Assembly (NCBI RefSeq): GCF_001282725.1
Contig: NZ_LN876586.1
Span: 583,009 to 647,008 of the forward strand
Source of the DNA: Inediibacterium massiliense
GTDB taxonomy: Bacteria > Bacillota > Clostridia > Peptostreptococcales > Thermotaleaceae
Direction of reading: 5' to 3'
DNA: 64,000 bases
Under the pieces are notes generated by a model. It had not been told where the DNA came from. It saw only the letters and a program-made list of their open reading frames with translations, and did no database searches. The position numbers and the translations under genes were made by a program. Shown piece after piece: positions 30,388 through 40,562 of this stretch; position 1 is the first letter of the stretch; every line of letters begins with the position of its first letter.

Positions 30388-30476
30388 AAGCGTATCTAGG
30401 GTTCCGGCGAAAGCGACAGGTCCAAGTGATACGAGTATTACTTTTGTAATACTACACCGTGGGGAGAAAAGCCCGG
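30388..30476 (+). promoter_or_regulatory. ykkC-type aptamer, probably PRPP-sensing (second of tandem pair)
   Basis: Conserved ykkC blocks are present in order: CTAGGGTTCCGG, ACAGGTCCAAG, CACCGTGGGGAGAAAAGCCCGG, with P1 GTATC / GATAC and a hairpin GTATTAC-TTTT-GTAATAC. Guanidine, ppGpp and PRPP aptamers share this scaffold. The tandem position behind a guanine aptamer and the purine genes downstream point to the PRPP subtype (ykkC 2b). Its 3' end GCCCGG is also the 5' side of the terminator, so ligand binding should turn expression on. Confidence 0.88.
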
Positions 30477-30526
30477 ACGGGGAGGTTTCACTTCATAAAA
30501 CCTTCCTGTTCGGGTTTCGTTTTTTT
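30472..30526 (+). terminator. Riboswitch-controlled terminator of the purine operon
   Basis: CCCGGACGGGGAGGTTT pairs with AACCTTCCTGTTCGGG and is followed by T7. Its 5' strand overlaps the ykkC aptamer, making aptamer and terminator mutually exclusive. Confidence 0.9.
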
Positions 30527-30566
30527 CACTACAGTAAAAATAATCCAATTTAAGGAGGAGATCAGG

Positions 30567-31895
30567 TTGGAATTTACAAACAAAAAAACAAATGCTGGAA
30601 TGCTTGAAAATATCTTTAAGCTTTCAGAAAGAAAAACTACTGTAAGAACTGAAATTTTGGCAGGTATTACTACTTTTATGACAATGGCATATATTCTTGT
30701 AGTTAATCCTGATATTTTAAGTAAGACAGGAATGGATAAGGGAGCTGTATTTACTGCTACTGCCATATCAGCAGCTTTTGCTACATTTTTAATGGGTTTT
30801 TTAGCAAATTTACCTTTTGCATTGGCACCTGGAATGGGACTAAATGCTTTCTTTGCTTTTACTGTATGTTTAACAATGGGATATAGTTGGCAGTTTGCTC
30901 TAACAGCAGTTTTAATCGAAGGAATTATTTTTATTATACTTACTTTAACAAATGTTAGAGAAGCTATTATCAATGGAATGCCTCCAGTTATTAAAAATGC
31001 AGTAAGTGTTGGAATCGGATTATTTATAGCTTTTATAGGTTTTCAAGGGGCAGGAGTGATTGTAAAAAATGATGCAGTTTTAGTAGGTCTTGGAAATGTA
31101 AAAGATCCAGCAGTACTATTAACATTAATAGGAATTATTATTACGGGAATACTACTTATCAAGAATGTAAAAGGTGCTTTATTATTTGGAATGATGATTA
31201 TTACTTTGGCCGGAGTTTTTATTGGAAAAACTATCGTTCCTGATACATTGATAAGTATGCCTCCATCTATTGAACCTATATTTTGGAAATTTGTTGGAAC
31301 AGATCAAATTTTTTCTTGGGACATGGTTGTTGTAGTATTTACTTTCTTGTTTGTAGACTTATTTGATACATTAGGAACTTTAATTGGAGTATCTACAAAA
31401 GCAAATATGTTAGATAAAGATGGAAAGATTCCAAATGCAAAGCAAGCTTTATTTGCAGATGCTATCGGTACTACAGTAGGTGCTATGATGGGAACCAGTA
31501 CAGTAACAACTTTTGTTGAAAGTGCATCAGGAGTTGCTGAGGGAGGAAGAACAGGTCTTAGTGCCGTTACAACAGGAGTACTTTTCTTAGGATCTACTAT
31601 ACTTGCTCCAGTATTCACATCTGTTCCACCACAAGCTACTTCTGCTGTATTGATTTTAGTTGGAATGTTTATGATGAGTCCTATTTTAAAAATCAATTTT
31701 GATGATTTTACAGAAGCAATTCCTGCTTTTTTAACGATTATCATGATGCCATTAGCTTATAGTATTGCAGAAGGATTAGTATTTGGAGTAATTTCTTATG
31801 TATTCTTAAAAGCTTTAACAGGAAAAAATAAAGAAATTCATCCTATGATGTATGTAGTAACAGTCTTATTTATTGCAAAGCATATAGCAGGTTAA
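30567..31895 (+). CDS. NCS2-family purine permease (PbuG/AzgA type)
   Basis: A 442-residue membrane protein that takes up hypoxanthine, guanine or adenine by proton symport. It shows VRTEILAGITTFMTMAYILVVNPDIL, ANLPFALAPGMGLNAFFAFTV, FLFVDLFDTLGTLIGVSTKA, and GTSTVTTFVESASGVAEGGRTGLSAVTTG, as in the AzgA branch. The start is the TTG at 30567, six bases after AAGGAGGAG; an in-frame ATG at 30459 lies inside the riboswitch and is not used. It is the first gene behind the tandem riboswitch. A terminator follows, so the pur genes receive only read-through or their own promoter. Confidence 0.93.
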   Translation: MEFTNKKTNAGMLENIFKLSERKTTVRTEILAGITTFMTMAYILVVNPDILSKTGMDKGAVFTATAISAAFATFLMGFLANLPFALAPGMGLNAFFAFTVCLTMGYSWQFALTAVLIEGIIFIILTLTNVREAIINGMPPVIKNAVSVGIGLFIAFIGFQGAGVIVKNDAVLVGLGNVKDPAVLLTLIGIIITGILLIKNVKGALLFGMMIITLAGVFIGKTIVPDTLISMPPSIEPIFWKFVGTDQIFSWDMVVVVFTFLFVDLFDTLGTLIGVSTKANMLDKDGKIPNAKQALFADAIGTTVGAMMGTSTVTTFVESASGVAEGGRTGLSAVTTGVLFLGSTILAPVFTSVPPQATSAVLILVGMFMMSPILKINFDDFTEAIPAFLTIIMMPLAYSIAEGLVFGVISYVFLKALTGKNKEIHPMMYVVTVLFIAKHIAG

Positions 31896-31903
31896 AATCA
31901 AAT

Positions 31904-31937
31904 AGCCCGAAATAGATGCGTCTATATCGGGCTTTTT
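31904..31937 (+). terminator. Terminator between the purine permease and purE
   Basis: AGCCCGA...TCGGGCT with inner pairing ATAGA / TCTAT and a TGCG loop, followed by T5. It may set a lower level for the downstream pur genes. Confidence 0.85.
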
Positions 31938-31995
31938 CCTTCAAACTAAAGTGAGAATATTTAAAAAATAAATGGTGTGATAAAGGAGGATGTTT

Positions 31996-32478
31996 ATGAA
32001 AGTTGCAATTATTATGGGTAGTGATTCAGATTATAAAGTAGTAGAAAATGCAGAAAAAGTACTAAAGGATTTTGGAGTAGAAGTAAATGTAAGAGTCATA
32101 TCTGCTCATAGAACACCAGAGCGCGCTGCTACCTTTGCTAAGGAAGCAGAAAATAATGGATTTGAAGTGATTATAGGGGCAGCAGGAAAAGCTGCTCACC
32201 TTCCAGGAGTATTAGCGTCTTTTACAACATTACCAGTTATAGGACTTCCTATCAAATCATCTACTATGGATGGATTAGATTCTTTATTATCCATTGTGCA
32301 AATGCCAAAGGGAATTCCAGTTGCGACAGTGGCTATTAATGGAGCTGAAAATGCAGCACTGCTAGCTATACAGATGTTGTCTTTAAAATATGATCTTTTA
32401 AAAGAGAAGCTTAAGAAATTTAGAGAAGAACAAGAAAAAGAAGTCATAAAAAAAGATGAAGCTTTTTTAAATAGATAA
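31996..32478 (+). CDS. purE: N5-carboxyaminoimidazole ribonucleotide mutase
   Basis: A 160-residue class I PurE that makes CAIR. It contains [54 protein letters not shown] and [31 protein letters not shown]. The ATG at 31996 is six bases after AGGAGG; the ATG at 31990 overlaps that site. No purK gene is adjacent. It is the first gene of the tightly packed purE-C-F-M-N-H-D run. Confidence 0.96.
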   Translation: MKVAIIMGSDSDYKVVENAEKVLKDFGVEVNVRVISAHRTPERAATFAKEAENNGFEVIIGAAGKAAHLPGVLASFTTLPVIGLPIKSSTMDGLDSLLSIVQMPKGIPVATVAINGAENAALLAIQMLSLKYDLLKEKLKKFREEQEKEVIKKDEAFLNR

Positions 32479-32491
32479 GGAGGAGATCAAT

Positions 32492-33193
32492 ATGAAAAAA
32501 TTAGAAATGTTATATGAAGGAAAAGCAAAAAAGGTATATAAAACAGATGACGAAAAAAGATATATTGTAGAATATAAGGATGATGCAACAGCTTTTAATG
32601 GACAAAAAAAAGGTACCATTGCAGATAAAGGAGTCATTAATAATAAAATGTCAGCTCTACTTTTTAAGATGTTAGAAGAAAAAGGAATACCTACTCATTT
32701 TGAAGAACTTTTAAGTGATAGAGAAATGCTTGTAAAGGCTGTAAAAATATTACCCCTTGAAGTAATCGTAAGAAATGTAGCGGCAGGTTCATTATCTAAA
32801 AGATTAGGAATAGAAGAAGGAACTGCTCTTTCCCATACTATATTTGAATTTTGTTATAAAAATGATGATCTAGGAGATCCAATGATCAATGATGATCATG
32901 TACTTGCAATGAATCTTGCAACACAAGATCAAATAGATATAGTAAAAGAATATACTATGAAAGTAAATGAAACTTTAAAAGAATATTTTTTAGAAAAAGG
33001 AATGAAATTAATAGATTTTAAATTAGAATTTGGTACTTTTGATGGACAAGTGATTTTAGCAGATGAAATCTCTCCAGATACTTGTAGATTATGGGATGTG
33101 AAAACAAATAAAAAAATGGATAAAGATAGATTTAGAAGAGATTTAGGAGATGTAGAATCCACTTATCAAGAAGTTTTAGCTAGACTTCAATAG
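32492..33193 (+). CDS. purC: SAICAR synthetase
   Basis: A 233-residue enzyme that joins CAIR and aspartate with ATP. Signatures are [45 protein letters not shown] and [30 protein letters not shown]. The length is typical. It starts 13 bases after purE with AAGGAGGAG in front of its ATG, and purF follows after ten bases, so it is co-transcribed. Confidence 0.97.
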   Translation: MKKLEMLYEGKAKKVYKTDDEKRYIVEYKDDATAFNGQKKGTIADKGVINNKMSALLFKMLEEKGIPTHFEELLSDREMLVKAVKILPLEVIVRNVAAGSLSKRLGIEEGTALSHTIFEFCYKNDDLGDPMINDDHVLAMNLATQDQIDIVKEYTMKVNETLKEYFLEKGMKLIDFKLEFGTFDGQVILADEISPDTCRLWDVKTNKKMDKDRFRRDLGDVESTYQEVLARLQ

Positions 33194-33202
33194 GAGGTAG
33201 CC

Positions 33203-34615
33203 ATGTATAATGGAATAAATTTAGATAAATTAAAAGAAGAATGTGGAGTTTTAGGAGTGTATGCTCCTAAAGGAGAAAACATATCTCAAATGGTTTATTT
33301 TGGACTACATGCTCTTCAACATAGAGGGCAAGAAAGTGCCGGAATTGCTGCTAATCATGGTGGAGAGATTCATTATTATAAAGAGATGGGGCTTGTGCAA
33401 GAAGTATTTTCAGATAAAATTATACAAAGGTTGCAAGGAGATATTTCCATAGGTCATGTAAGATATTCTACTACTGGAGAAAGTTATGTGACCAATGCTC
33501 AGCCATTAGTAGTTCATCATAAAGGAGGAGCTATTGCTTTAGCTCACAATGGAAATCTTATTAATGCAGGAGAAATAAGAGAAGAGCTTGAAGATGAAGG
33601 AGTAATCTTCCAAACTTCTATAGATAGTGAAGTCATTGCAAATATGATTGCAAGAAAAAATAAATTAGGAATAGAAAATGCAATCAAAGAAACTATGAGT
33701 CAAATAAAAGGTGCTTATGCATTGGTAATTACCTATCAAAATAAATTGATAGGAGTAAGAGATCCTAATGGACTTAGACCTTTATGTATAGGAAAAATTG
33801 ATGGAGGGTATGTATTATCATCAGAAAGCTGTGCTTTTGGAGTTTTAGGAGCAACTTTTATAAGAGATGTAGAACCTGGTGAGATGGTGATCATTGAAAA
33901 TGATGAAATTAGAAGCATTCAATATAAGTGTAATGAAAAAAAATCATTATGTTCCTTTGAATTTGTTTATTTTGCAAGACCAGATAGCATTATAGATGGA
34001 CAAAGTGTATATATCAGCAGAAAAAATGCAGGGATGATGCTTGCAAGGGAGTATCCAGTAGATGCGGATTTAGTCATTGCAGTTCCAGATTCAGGAACGG
34101 TTGCAGCTATTGGATATGCTCAAGAATCAAAGATTCCTTTTGGAGAAGGACTTATTAAAAATAGATATGTAGGAAGAACATTTATACAACCTGATCAAAA
34201 GATGAGAGAAAGAAGTGTAAAAATGAAGCTCAATGTATTGAAAGAAAACATTGAGGGGAAAAGATTGGTTATGGTAGATGATTCAATTGTAAGAGGAACC
34301 ACTAGTGGCCAGATTGTAGAAATGTTAAAAAATGCAGGAGCAAAAGAGGTTCATGTACGGGTATGTTCTCCTCCTGTAAAGTATTCTTGTTATTTTGGAA
34401 TTGACACTCCATCTAGAAAAAATTTAGTAGGAGCTGTTCATTCTGTAGAAGAGATTAGACAAATGATCGGAGCAGATAGTCTTGGATATTTAAGTATTGA
34501 AGGACTATTAAATTCTACTTGTATGAAAAATGATTTGTGCAGTGCATGTTTTAGTGGAGATTATCCAATGGAAGTTCCTAAGTCAGGAAATAAGTATTTA
34601 TTTGAAAAGAAGTAG
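33203..34615 (+). CDS. purF: Amidophosphoribosyltransferase
   Basis: A 470-residue enzyme for the first committed step, PRPP + glutamine to phosphoribosylamine. It is the B. subtilis type: a 13-residue propeptide is removed to expose the nucleophile Cys14 ([11 protein letters not shown]), [14 protein letters not shown] follows, the PRPP site is [16 protein letters not shown], and the [4Fe-4S] ligand region includes CSPPVKYSC and the late CSACFSG. Such enzymes are inhibited by purine nucleotides and are oxygen-sensitive through the cluster. It is third in the operon. Confidence 0.97.
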   Translation: MYNGINLDKLKEECGVLGVYAPKGENISQMVYFGLHALQHRGQESAGIAANHGGEIHYYKEMGLVQEVFSDKIIQRLQGDISIGHVRYSTTGESYVTNAQPLVVHHKGGAIALAHNGNLINAGEIREELEDEGVIFQTSIDSEVIANMIARKNKLGIENAIKETMSQIKGAYALVITYQNKLIGVRDPNGLRPLCIGKIDGGYVLSSESCAFGVLGATFIRDVEPGEMVIIENDEIRSIQYKCNEKKSLCSFEFVYFARPDSIIDGQSVYISRKNAGMMLAREYPVDADLVIAVPDSGTVAAIGYAQESKIPFGEGLIKNRYVGRTFIQPDQKMRERSVKMKLNVLKENIEGKRLVMVDDSIVRGTTSGQIVEMLKNAGAKEVHVRVCSPPVKYSCYFGIDTPSRKNLVGAVHSVEEIRQMIGADSLGYLSIEGLLNSTCMKNDLCSACFSGDYPMEVPKSGNKYLFEKK

Positions 34616-34626
34616 GAGGACAGGAT

Positions 34627-35658
34627 ATGATGGAAAAATCACTTACGTATAAGGATGCAGGGGTAGATGTGTCAGAAGGAGCAAAAGCTGTTCATCTTAT
34701 GAAAGAGCATGTACAAAAGACTTTTTCAAAAAATGTATTATGTGGTCTTGGTGGATTTGGAGGATTATTTTCATTAGATCTAAAAGAATATAAAAATCCT
34801 GTGCTTGTATCTGGGACAGATGGAGTAGGAACAAAATTAAAAATTGCTTTTATGATGGACAAGCATGATACAGTAGGACAAGATTGTGTGGCTATGTGTG
34901 TGAATGATATATTGTGTCAAGGAGCAAAGCCGTTATTTTTCTTAGATTATGTGGCTACAGGAAAATTAGAGGCAGAAAAGGTAGCTGATATTGTAAAAGG
35001 AATAGCAGATGGATGCTTAAAAGGACAATGTTCTTTAATTGGAGGAGAAACAGCAGAGATGCCAGGATTTTATTCAGATGGGGAATATGATATGGCAGGC
35101 TTTGCAGTAGGTATTGTAGATCGAGAAAAAATTATAGATGGATCAAAAATAAAAGAGGGAGATGTGCTTATAGGCATTTCTTCAAGCGGTATTCATAGTA
35201 ATGGGTATTCTTTAGTGAGAAAGCTTTTCTTTGATACATTAGATTATAAACTAGATCAATATATAGAAGAATTAGAATGTACTTTAGGAGAAGAACTTTT
35301 AAAACCTACTCGTATTTATACAGATGTAGTGATGAAATTAATAGATAAACATTCTATTAAAGGAATGGTTCATATGACAGGTGGAGGATTTTATGAAAAT
35401 ATTCCAAGAATCATTCCTGAAGGGTTAGGCGTGAATGTAGAACTTGGAAGTTTCCATGTCCTACCTATTTTTAAATGTATGCAAAAGCTTGGAAATATCA
35501 AACAAGAAGATATGTTTGCTACCTTTAATATGGGAATCGGTATGATTCTTGTAGTAGACAAAGAAGATGTAGATCATATCATGGAAGATCTAAAGAATGA
35601 AAAAGCTTATGTTATGGGAAGTGTAGTTAAAGGCCATGGGGTGAATTTATGTCAATAA
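34627..35658 (+). CDS. purM: Phosphoribosylformylglycinamidine cyclo-ligase (AIR synthetase)
   Basis: A 343-residue enzyme that closes FGAM to AIR with ATP. It shows [86 protein letters not shown] and [18 protein letters not shown] lies seven bases before the ATG at 34627; a second ATG is the next codon. Its end overlaps purN by ten bases. Confidence 0.97.
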   Translation: MMEKSLTYKDAGVDVSEGAKAVHLMKEHVQKTFSKNVLCGLGGFGGLFSLDLKEYKNPVLVSGTDGVGTKLKIAFMMDKHDTVGQDCVAMCVNDILCQGAKPLFFLDYVATGKLEAEKVADIVKGIADGCLKGQCSLIGGETAEMPGFYSDGEYDMAGFAVGIVDREKIIDGSKIKEGDVLIGISSSGIHSNGYSLVRKLFFDTLDYKLDQYIEELECTLGEELLKPTRIYTDVVMKLIDKHSIKGMVHMTGGGFYENIPRIIPEGLGVNVELGSFHVLPIFKCMQKLGNIKQEDMFATFNMGIGMILVVDKEDVDHIMEDLKNEKAYVMGSVVKGHGVNLCQ

Positions 35659-36296
35659 ATATTGCTGCGTTTGTATCAGGAGGAGGAACAAACCTCCAAG
35701 CTCTTATAGATGAAATAGGAAAGAAAAATATAGATGGGAAAATACAAATCATTCTCTCTAGTAATGAGAAAGCTTATGCACTAAAAAGAGGAGAAAAGCA
35801 CGGAATAGCAAGTATTTATATAGGTAAGAAAAATTTCCCAGATATAAATGAAAGAAACGAAAAAATAATAGAGATTTTAAAAGAGAAAAATATTGATTTG
35901 ATAGTACTTGCAGGATATATGAGTATATTAGATGAAAAATTAGTAAAACTATATAAAAATAAAATCATCAACATTCATCCATCTTTGATTCCAAGCTTTT
36001 GTGGGAAAGGCTTTTACGGAAAAAAGGTTCATGAAGGGGTCTTAGAGTATGGCGCAAAAATAACAGGGGCCACAGTTCATTTTGTAGATGAAGGAACAGA
36101 TACAGGTCCTGTAATTATGCAAAAAAGTGTAATGGTTAAAGAAGAAGATACTGTAGATTCTTTAGCAGAAAGAGTTTTGAAGGTGGAGCATGAAATTCTT
36201 CCCTTGGCAGTTCAATACTTTTGTGAAGGAAGAATAAAAGTAGAGGGAAGAAAAGTAAGAATAGGGGGATTAAAGAATGAAACGTGCACTCATTAG
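35649..36296 (+). CDS. purN: GAR transformylase
   Basis: A 215-residue folate-dependent enzyme that formylates glycinamide ribonucleotide. Near the start is [13 protein letters not shown]; the catalytic Asn and His are in [13 protein letters not shown], and the Asp in [15 protein letters not shown]. The reading frame overlaps purM by ten bases and purH by twenty, which implies translational coupling along the message. It is slightly longer than the ~200-residue norm because the C-terminal tail runs into the purH ribosome site. Confidence 0.95.
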   Translation: MSINIAAFVSGGGTNLQALIDEIGKKNIDGKIQIILSSNEKAYALKRGEKHGIASIYIGKKNFPDINERNEKIIEILKEKNIDLIVLAGYMSILDEKLVKLYKNKIINIHPSLIPSFCGKGFYGKKVHEGVLEYGAKITGATVHFVDEGTDTGPVIMQKSVMVKEEDTVDSLAERVLKVEHEILPLAVQYFCEGRIKVEGRKVRIGGLKNETCTH

Positions 36297-37806
36297 TGTT
36301 TCGGATAAAAGAGGAATTGTAGAATTTGCAAAAAAATTACAAGATATGAATATAGAAATTATATCAACTGGGGGAACAGCAAAGGTTCTAAAGGAAAATG
36401 AAATTAGAGTTATAGGAATATCAGAGATTACAAATTTTCCTGAGTGTTTAGATGGAAGAGTAAAAACTCTTCATCCTGCTGTTCATGGAGGGTTGCTTGC
36501 AAGAAGAGATGATGAAAATCATATGAATCAACTTAAAGATTTAAATATTACACCTATTGATCTAGTAGTCATTAACTTATATCCTTTTAAAGAAACCATC
36601 AGCAAAGAAGATGTAACATTAGAAGAAGCTATTGAAAATATAGATATTGGTGGGCCTACTATGCTTAGATCTGCTGCTAAGAATCATAAAGATGTAGTGG
36701 TAGTATGTAATCCTGATGATTATGAAAATGTAATCCATGAAATGAAACAAGGTGAAATTTCTTATGATACAAAATATAGACTAGCCCTTAAAGTATTTGA
36801 ACATACAGCCCATTATGATGCACTCATATCTGAGTATTTAAGAAAAGAAATCAATGGAGATCTTCCAAATACCCTTACATTGACTTACGAAAAAGTACAA
36901 GATTTAAGATATGGAGAGAATCCTCATCAAAAGGCGGTTTTTTATAAAGAAGTAGGAAGAAAAGAAGGTTCTTTAATAGAAGCTACAAAGCTTCATGGAA
37001 AAGAGCTATCCTTTAATAATATAAATGATACAAATGGAGCATTAGAGCTTTTAAAAGAATATGAAGAACCTACTGTAGTGGCAGTAAAACATACAAATGC
37101 TTGTGGAGTTGGAAGTGGCTATGATATTTATGATGCTTATATAAAAGCCTATGAATGTGACTCTGTTTCTATATTTGGAGGGATTATTGCAGCCAATAGA
37201 AAGATTGATAAAAAAACAGCAGAGGAAATCAATAAAATATTTATAGAAATAGTAATAGCTCCAGATTTTGATGAAGATGCACTAGAAATTTTACAATCTA
37301 AGAAAAATATAAGAATAGTAAAGCTTCCAAATATAAGTGTAAAACAGTCTAAAGGTTCACTAGATATGAAAAAAGTTAATGGAGGAATTTTGATTCAAGA
37401 AATAGATCATGATTTAATAGAGGATATAAAAGTAGTAACAGAAAGAATTCCTACAGAAAAAGAAATGAAAGATCTTTTATTTGGACTCAAGGTTGTAAAA
37501 CATATTAAATCTAATGGAATTGTTCTTGTAAAGGATCAAAAGACAATAGGAATCGGACCAGGGCAAGTAAATAGAATATGGGCCGTAGAAAATTCTATCA
37601 AACAATCTAATGAAGAGGTCAAGGGAAGTGTACTAGCTTCTGATGCATTTTTCCCATTTTCAGATTGTGTAGAGGAAGCTGCAAAAGCAGGAGTAACAGC
37701 AATCATTCAGCCAGGAGGCTCTATAAGAGATGAAGAATCTATAAAAATGGCTAATGAATATGGAATAGCTATGGTATTTACTTCCATGAGACATTTTAAA
37801 CACTAA
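36277..37806 (+). CDS. purH: AICAR transformylase / IMP cyclohydrolase
   Basis: A 509-residue bifunctional enzyme for the last two steps to IMP. The N-terminal cyclohydrolase has [48 protein letters not shown] and [14 protein letters not shown]. The C-terminal transformylase has [19 protein letters not shown], and [31 protein letters not shown]. The AGGGGG site and ATG lie inside the end of purN. The length is typical. Confidence 0.97.
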   Translation: MKRALISVSDKRGIVEFAKKLQDMNIEIISTGGTAKVLKENEIRVIGISEITNFPECLDGRVKTLHPAVHGGLLARRDDENHMNQLKDLNITPIDLVVINLYPFKETISKEDVTLEEAIENIDIGGPTMLRSAAKNHKDVVVVCNPDDYENVIHEMKQGEISYDTKYRLALKVFEHTAHYDALISEYLRKEINGDLPNTLTLTYEKVQDLRYGENPHQKAVFYKEVGRKEGSLIEATKLHGKELSFNNINDTNGALELLKEYEEPTVVAVKHTNACGVGSGYDIYDAYIKAYECDSVSIFGGIIAANRKIDKKTAEEINKIFIEIVIAPDFDEDALEILQSKKNIRIVKLPNISVKQSKGSLDMKKVNGGILIQEIDHDLIEDIKVVTERIPTEKEMKDLLFGLKVVKHIKSNGIVLVKDQKTIGIGPGQVNRIWAVENSIKQSNEEVKGSVLASDAFFPFSDCVEEAAKAGVTAIIQPGGSIRDEESIKMANEYGIAMVFTSMRHFKH

Positions 37807-37818
37807 GGAGGAGTACCG

Positions 37819-39081
37819 ATGAATGTATTGGTGATAGGAAGCGGCGGAAGAGAGCATGCGATTATATATAAAATCAGTCAAAGTCCAAAAGTAAAAAAGA
37901 TTTATTGTGCTCCAGGAAATGCTGGAATAAAAGATTTAGCACAAATTGTAGATATAAAAGATTATGATATAGAAGGACTTTTAAAATTTGCTAAGGAAAA
38001 TAAAATCGATTTGACTATTGTAGGACCTGAAGTACCACTCGTTCTAGGAATTGTAGACAAGTTTCAAAGTCATGGACTGAAAATATTTGGACCAAATAAA
38101 AAGTGTGCACGTCTTGAGGGAAGTAAAGCTTATACAAAAGATTTTTTAATGAGACACAGTATTCCTACTGCTCAATATGAAGAATACACAGATTTTGAAA
38201 AAGCAAAAGAGAATATAGATAAATTTGGATATCCAGTAGTTTTGAAAGCGGATGGATTGGCAGCAGGAAAAGGAGTTGTCATTGCTCAAAATAAAGAAGA
38301 GGCTATGACAGCGTTAGAAGAGATGATGAAAGAGAAAAAGTTTGGGCAAGCAGGAGCCAAAATAGTCATAGAAGAGTACTTAACAGGAATAGAAGCTTCT
38401 ATATTATGTTTTGTAGATGGAAAGACTATTGTACCCATGGTTAGTGCACAAGATTATAAAAAGGTATATGATAAAGACCAAGGACCAAATACAGGTGGCA
38501 TGGGAAGTTATTCTCCAAGCTTTTTAGATAATGAAGGATTTCAAGAAGAAGTACAAAAGATGATATTAAGTTCTATTATAGAAGGCTTTCAAAAAGATCA
38601 ATTAGATTTTAAAGGAATTTTATTTATAGGGCTGATGATTACAAATAAAGGTATTAAGGTATTAGAGTTTAATGTAAGATTTGGAGATCCAGAAACTCAG
38701 GTCATTCTTCCAAGATTAAAAACAGATTTGATAGATATTATGGAAAGTATAATAGATGAAAAATTAGATCAACAATCTATCTTATGGAGAGAAGAAAAAA
38801 CAGTTTGTGTAGTTGTAGCCTCAGGTGGATATCCAGAAGATTACGAAAAAGGAAAAGTAATATATGGATTAGATGATATAAAAGATTCTATTGTATTTCA
38901 TGCTGGAACAAAAGAAAAGGATGGAGAAGTTTTTACCAATGGAGGAAGAGTCCTAGGAGTTATGGCTTGTGGAAAAACTGTAGAAGAAGCTAGAGAAAAA
39001 GCTTATAAAGATGTTTCTAAGATATCCTTTGAAGAGATGCATTATAGAAAAGATATAGGGAAAGTGATAACACCTGCATAG
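37819..39081 (+). CDS. purD: Phosphoribosylamine-glycine ligase
   Basis: A 420-residue ATP-grasp enzyme that makes GAR. It starts MNVLVIGSGGREHAI and contains TIVGPEVPLVLGIVD, GYPVVLKADGLAAGKGVVIAQ, GPNTGGMGSYSP, and FNVRFGDPETQVILPRL. It is the last gene of the pur operon. The final codons and stop (T-P-A, TAG) lie in the first of two copies of a 27-base hairpin sequence that flank the MITE-like element downstream. Confidence 0.97.
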   Translation: MNVLVIGSGGREHAIIYKISQSPKVKKIYCAPGNAGIKDLAQIVDIKDYDIEGLLKFAKENKIDLTIVGPEVPLVLGIVDKFQSHGLKIFGPNKKCARLEGSKAYTKDFLMRHSIPTAQYEEYTDFEKAKENIDKFGYPVVLKADGLAAGKGVVIAQNKEEAMTALEEMMKEKKFGQAGAKIVIEEYLTGIEASILCFVDGKTIVPMVSAQDYKKVYDKDQGPNTGGMGSYSPSFLDNEGFQEEVQKMILSSIIEGFQKDQLDFKGILFIGLMITNKGIKVLEFNVRFGDPETQVILPRLKTDLIDIMESIIDEKLDQQSILWREEKTVCVVVASGGYPEDYEKGKVIYGLDDIKDSIVFHAGTKEKDGEVFTNGGRVLGVMACGKTVEEAREKAYKDVSKISFEEMHYRKDIGKVITPA

Positions 39082-39094
39082 AATTGCAGGTGTT
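39068..39094 (+). repeat. Direct repeat 1: end of purD plus hairpin
   Basis: AACACCTGCA-TAGAAT-TGCAGGTGTT, 26 of 27 bases identical to 39300-39326. This copy has the hairpin but no T run after it. Confidence 0.85.
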
Positions 39095-39097
39095 ATA

Positions 39098-39283
39098 TTT
39101 ATGACAAAGCAATAAAAAATATCACCTATTTTCGAATTTGGAAAATATAACGAAACTCTCGAAAATAGCATTACAAGCTCGCTTTGCTCAAACAGTGTAA
39201 TGCTAAGCATTTTCTCGCTTATTCTATATTTTCACAAATTCTCAATAATGGTTCCTAATTTTTTATGACTTTACATAAATAAA
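39098..39283. mobile_element. Palindromic MITE-like element, copy B
   Basis: About 185 bases closely similar to 14521-14702, most strongly from GAAAATAGCATTACAAGCTC to ACAAATTCTCAATAA. Nested inverted repeats are ATTTATGACAAAGCAATAAA with its imperfect complement near 39265-39280, AATTTGGAAAATATA with TATATTTTCACAAATT, and TAGCATTACA with TGTAATGCTA. No open frame of interest is present. Confidence 0.65.
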
Positions 39284-39299
39284 GTTTGTTGATAGTTTG

Positions 39300-39331
39300 T
39301 AATACCTGCATAGAATTGCAGGTGTTTTTTT
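39300..39331 (+). terminator. Direct repeat 2: functional purD terminator
   Basis: ACCTGCA-TAGAAT-TGCAGGT followed by T7. Unlike the copy at 39068 this one has a proper T tract, so it is probably the original end of the purine operon. Confidence 0.85.
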
Positions 39332-39382
39332 GTTGTAAAAATGTAATAAATGGGTTATATTGGAATATAAGTAGGAAAGGAA

Positions 39383-39706
39383 GTGAGTAACATAAAAGTG
39401 AATCAAAAAATTGAAGAAGAAAAGAAAATGATTGAAAAAATGATTTATATTTATTGTAAAGGAAATCACTCATTTAAAAATGCATTATGTAAAGATTGCA
39501 AAGAATTATTAGAGTATTCAAGGATGAGATTAGATAAATGTCCATTTCAAGAGAATAAACAGCCTTGTAAACAATGTAAAATTCATTGTTATGAAAAAAA
39601 CATGAAAGAAAATATAAAAAAAGTGATGAGGTATTCAGGTATTCGTATGTTATGGATTGATCCGAAAGGGGTGATTGCACATTTATTTCATATGTTTATC
39701 AAATAA
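39383..39706 (+). CDS. YgbA-like (nitrous oxide-stimulated promoter family) protein
   Basis: A 107-residue soluble protein with the family pattern KIEEEKKMIEKMIYIYCKGNH...LCKDCKELLEYSRMRLDKCPFQENKQPCKQCKIHCYEKNMKENIKKVMRYSGIRML. Six or more conserved cysteines suggest metal or cluster binding; in E. coli the relative YgbA is linked to nitrosative stress. The start is uncertain: the GTG at 39383 has AGGA six bases upstream, while a GTG at 39398 would give the usual family N-terminus MNQKIEEEKK. It is followed closely by an ECF transporter gene. Confidence 0.85.
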   Translation: MSNIKVNQKIEEEKKMIEKMIYIYCKGNHSFKNALCKDCKELLEYSRMRLDKCPFQENKQPCKQCKIHCYEKNMKENIKKVMRYSGIRMLWIDPKGVIAHLFHMFIK

Positions 39707-39723
39707 AACTTTGAGGTGATGAG

Positions 39724-40257
39724 ATGAAGTTTAGTGTCAAAGAAATAACTTTAATTGGAATTACAGCAGCTATGATGGTTGCTATTGGATATGTTTTGTA
39801 TGTGGCTGGAAGTTTTTTACCTATTCCAGGATCAAAATTTATAATGTTTTCACCTTTTTTAGGGTTTATACTTACTATGCCTATATATAAAATAAAAAAA
39901 ATAGGAGTATTGTCTGCAATAAGCTTTGTATTTGGAATGATTATGTCGGGTATATCTATTTTTATGGGGTTAGCTATATTAGCCTCTGGAATATTTTCAG
40001 ATCTATTATCTAAAATATTGTTTAAGAACTATAATTCTACTAACAAAATAATGTTATCTGTAGGATTGTATCCAATGTGTAGTTTAATCAATTCATTTTT
40101 AGTAGGGGTATATATAACTGGTAATAAAGCTTTTGCATTAGATGGAGGATATGAGATGCTACTTATTATTTCATTAATTATATATGGCTTAGGTGTATTT
40201 GGATCATATGTAGCATTAAAATTATTACCTTCAAGAGTGTTTAGTCAAAAATGTTAA
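39724..40257 (+). CDS. ECF transporter S component (substrate unknown)
   Basis: A 177-residue membrane protein with about five to six hydrophobic spans and the S-component look: KEITLIGITAAMMVAIGYVLYVAG at the start and FLPIPGSKFIMFSPFLGFILTMPIYKIKKIGVLSAISFVFGMIM, like the MptD/ThiW-type substrate-binding subunits. S components capture a vitamin or metal and use a shared EcfAA'T module, which is not encoded here. It begins 18 bases after the YgbA-like gene and is followed by a terminator. Confidence 0.75.
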   Translation: MKFSVKEITLIGITAAMMVAIGYVLYVAGSFLPIPGSKFIMFSPFLGFILTMPIYKIKKIGVLSAISFVFGMIMSGISIFMGLAILASGIFSDLLSKILFKNYNSTNKIMLSVGLYPMCSLINSFLVGVYITGNKAFALDGGYEMLLIISLIIYGLGVFGSYVALKLLPSRVFSQKC

Positions 40258-40279
40258 ATATAAAATATTAAATATTTGT

Positions 40280-40319
40280 AAAAAATCTTCCTTTAGAATT
40301 TCTAAAGGAAGATTTTTTT
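40280..40319 (+). terminator. Intrinsic terminator after the ECF S component
   Basis: AAAAATCTTCCTTTAGAA pairs with TTCTAAAGGAAGATTTTT, a long stem with T7 on the 3' side. Confidence 0.92.
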
Positions 40320-40533
40320 ATAATACATAGGAAAATATGGTCTATTGGTAAATTTTATATTCACAATTTGTGTAATAAATTTCAATAAAGGCTACTTAAT
40401 AAATCTGTCTAAGAAAGACTTTTTTATTGTTGAGGTAATGATGAAAATGGATAAATAGACAGCAATCTTACAAAATTCCTACAAATAAGAATAAATATTA
40501 TAAAAAAGAAATAATAATAATAATTAATAGTAA

Positions 40534-40562
40534 TTGAAAACGAATATCAATGATGATATAAT
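40534..40562 (+). promoter_or_regulatory. Promoter with overlapping Fur box, iron/heme operon
   Basis: TTGAAA (40534-40539) and TATAAT (40557-40562) are exactly 17 bases apart. TGAAAACGAATATCA (40535-40549) matches the 7-1-7 Fur box TGATAATNATTATCA at 11 of 14 specified positions and covers the -35 box and spacer. The first NEAT gene begins 160 bases downstream; the leader between holds only a two-codon frame (ATG at 40602) with a good ribosome site. Confidence 0.7.

Noticed and set aside
30388-30476. ykkC aptamer read as a guanidine-I riboswitch
   Set aside because: The genes downstream are purine uptake and synthesis, not guanidine carboxylase or efflux genes, and the tandem guanine aptamer is the known PRPP arrangement.
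30459-30566. An N-terminal extension of the purine permease starting at ATG 30459
   Set aside because: These bases are the ykkC aptamer and terminator; the TTG at 30567 has the ribosome site and gives the family N-terminus.
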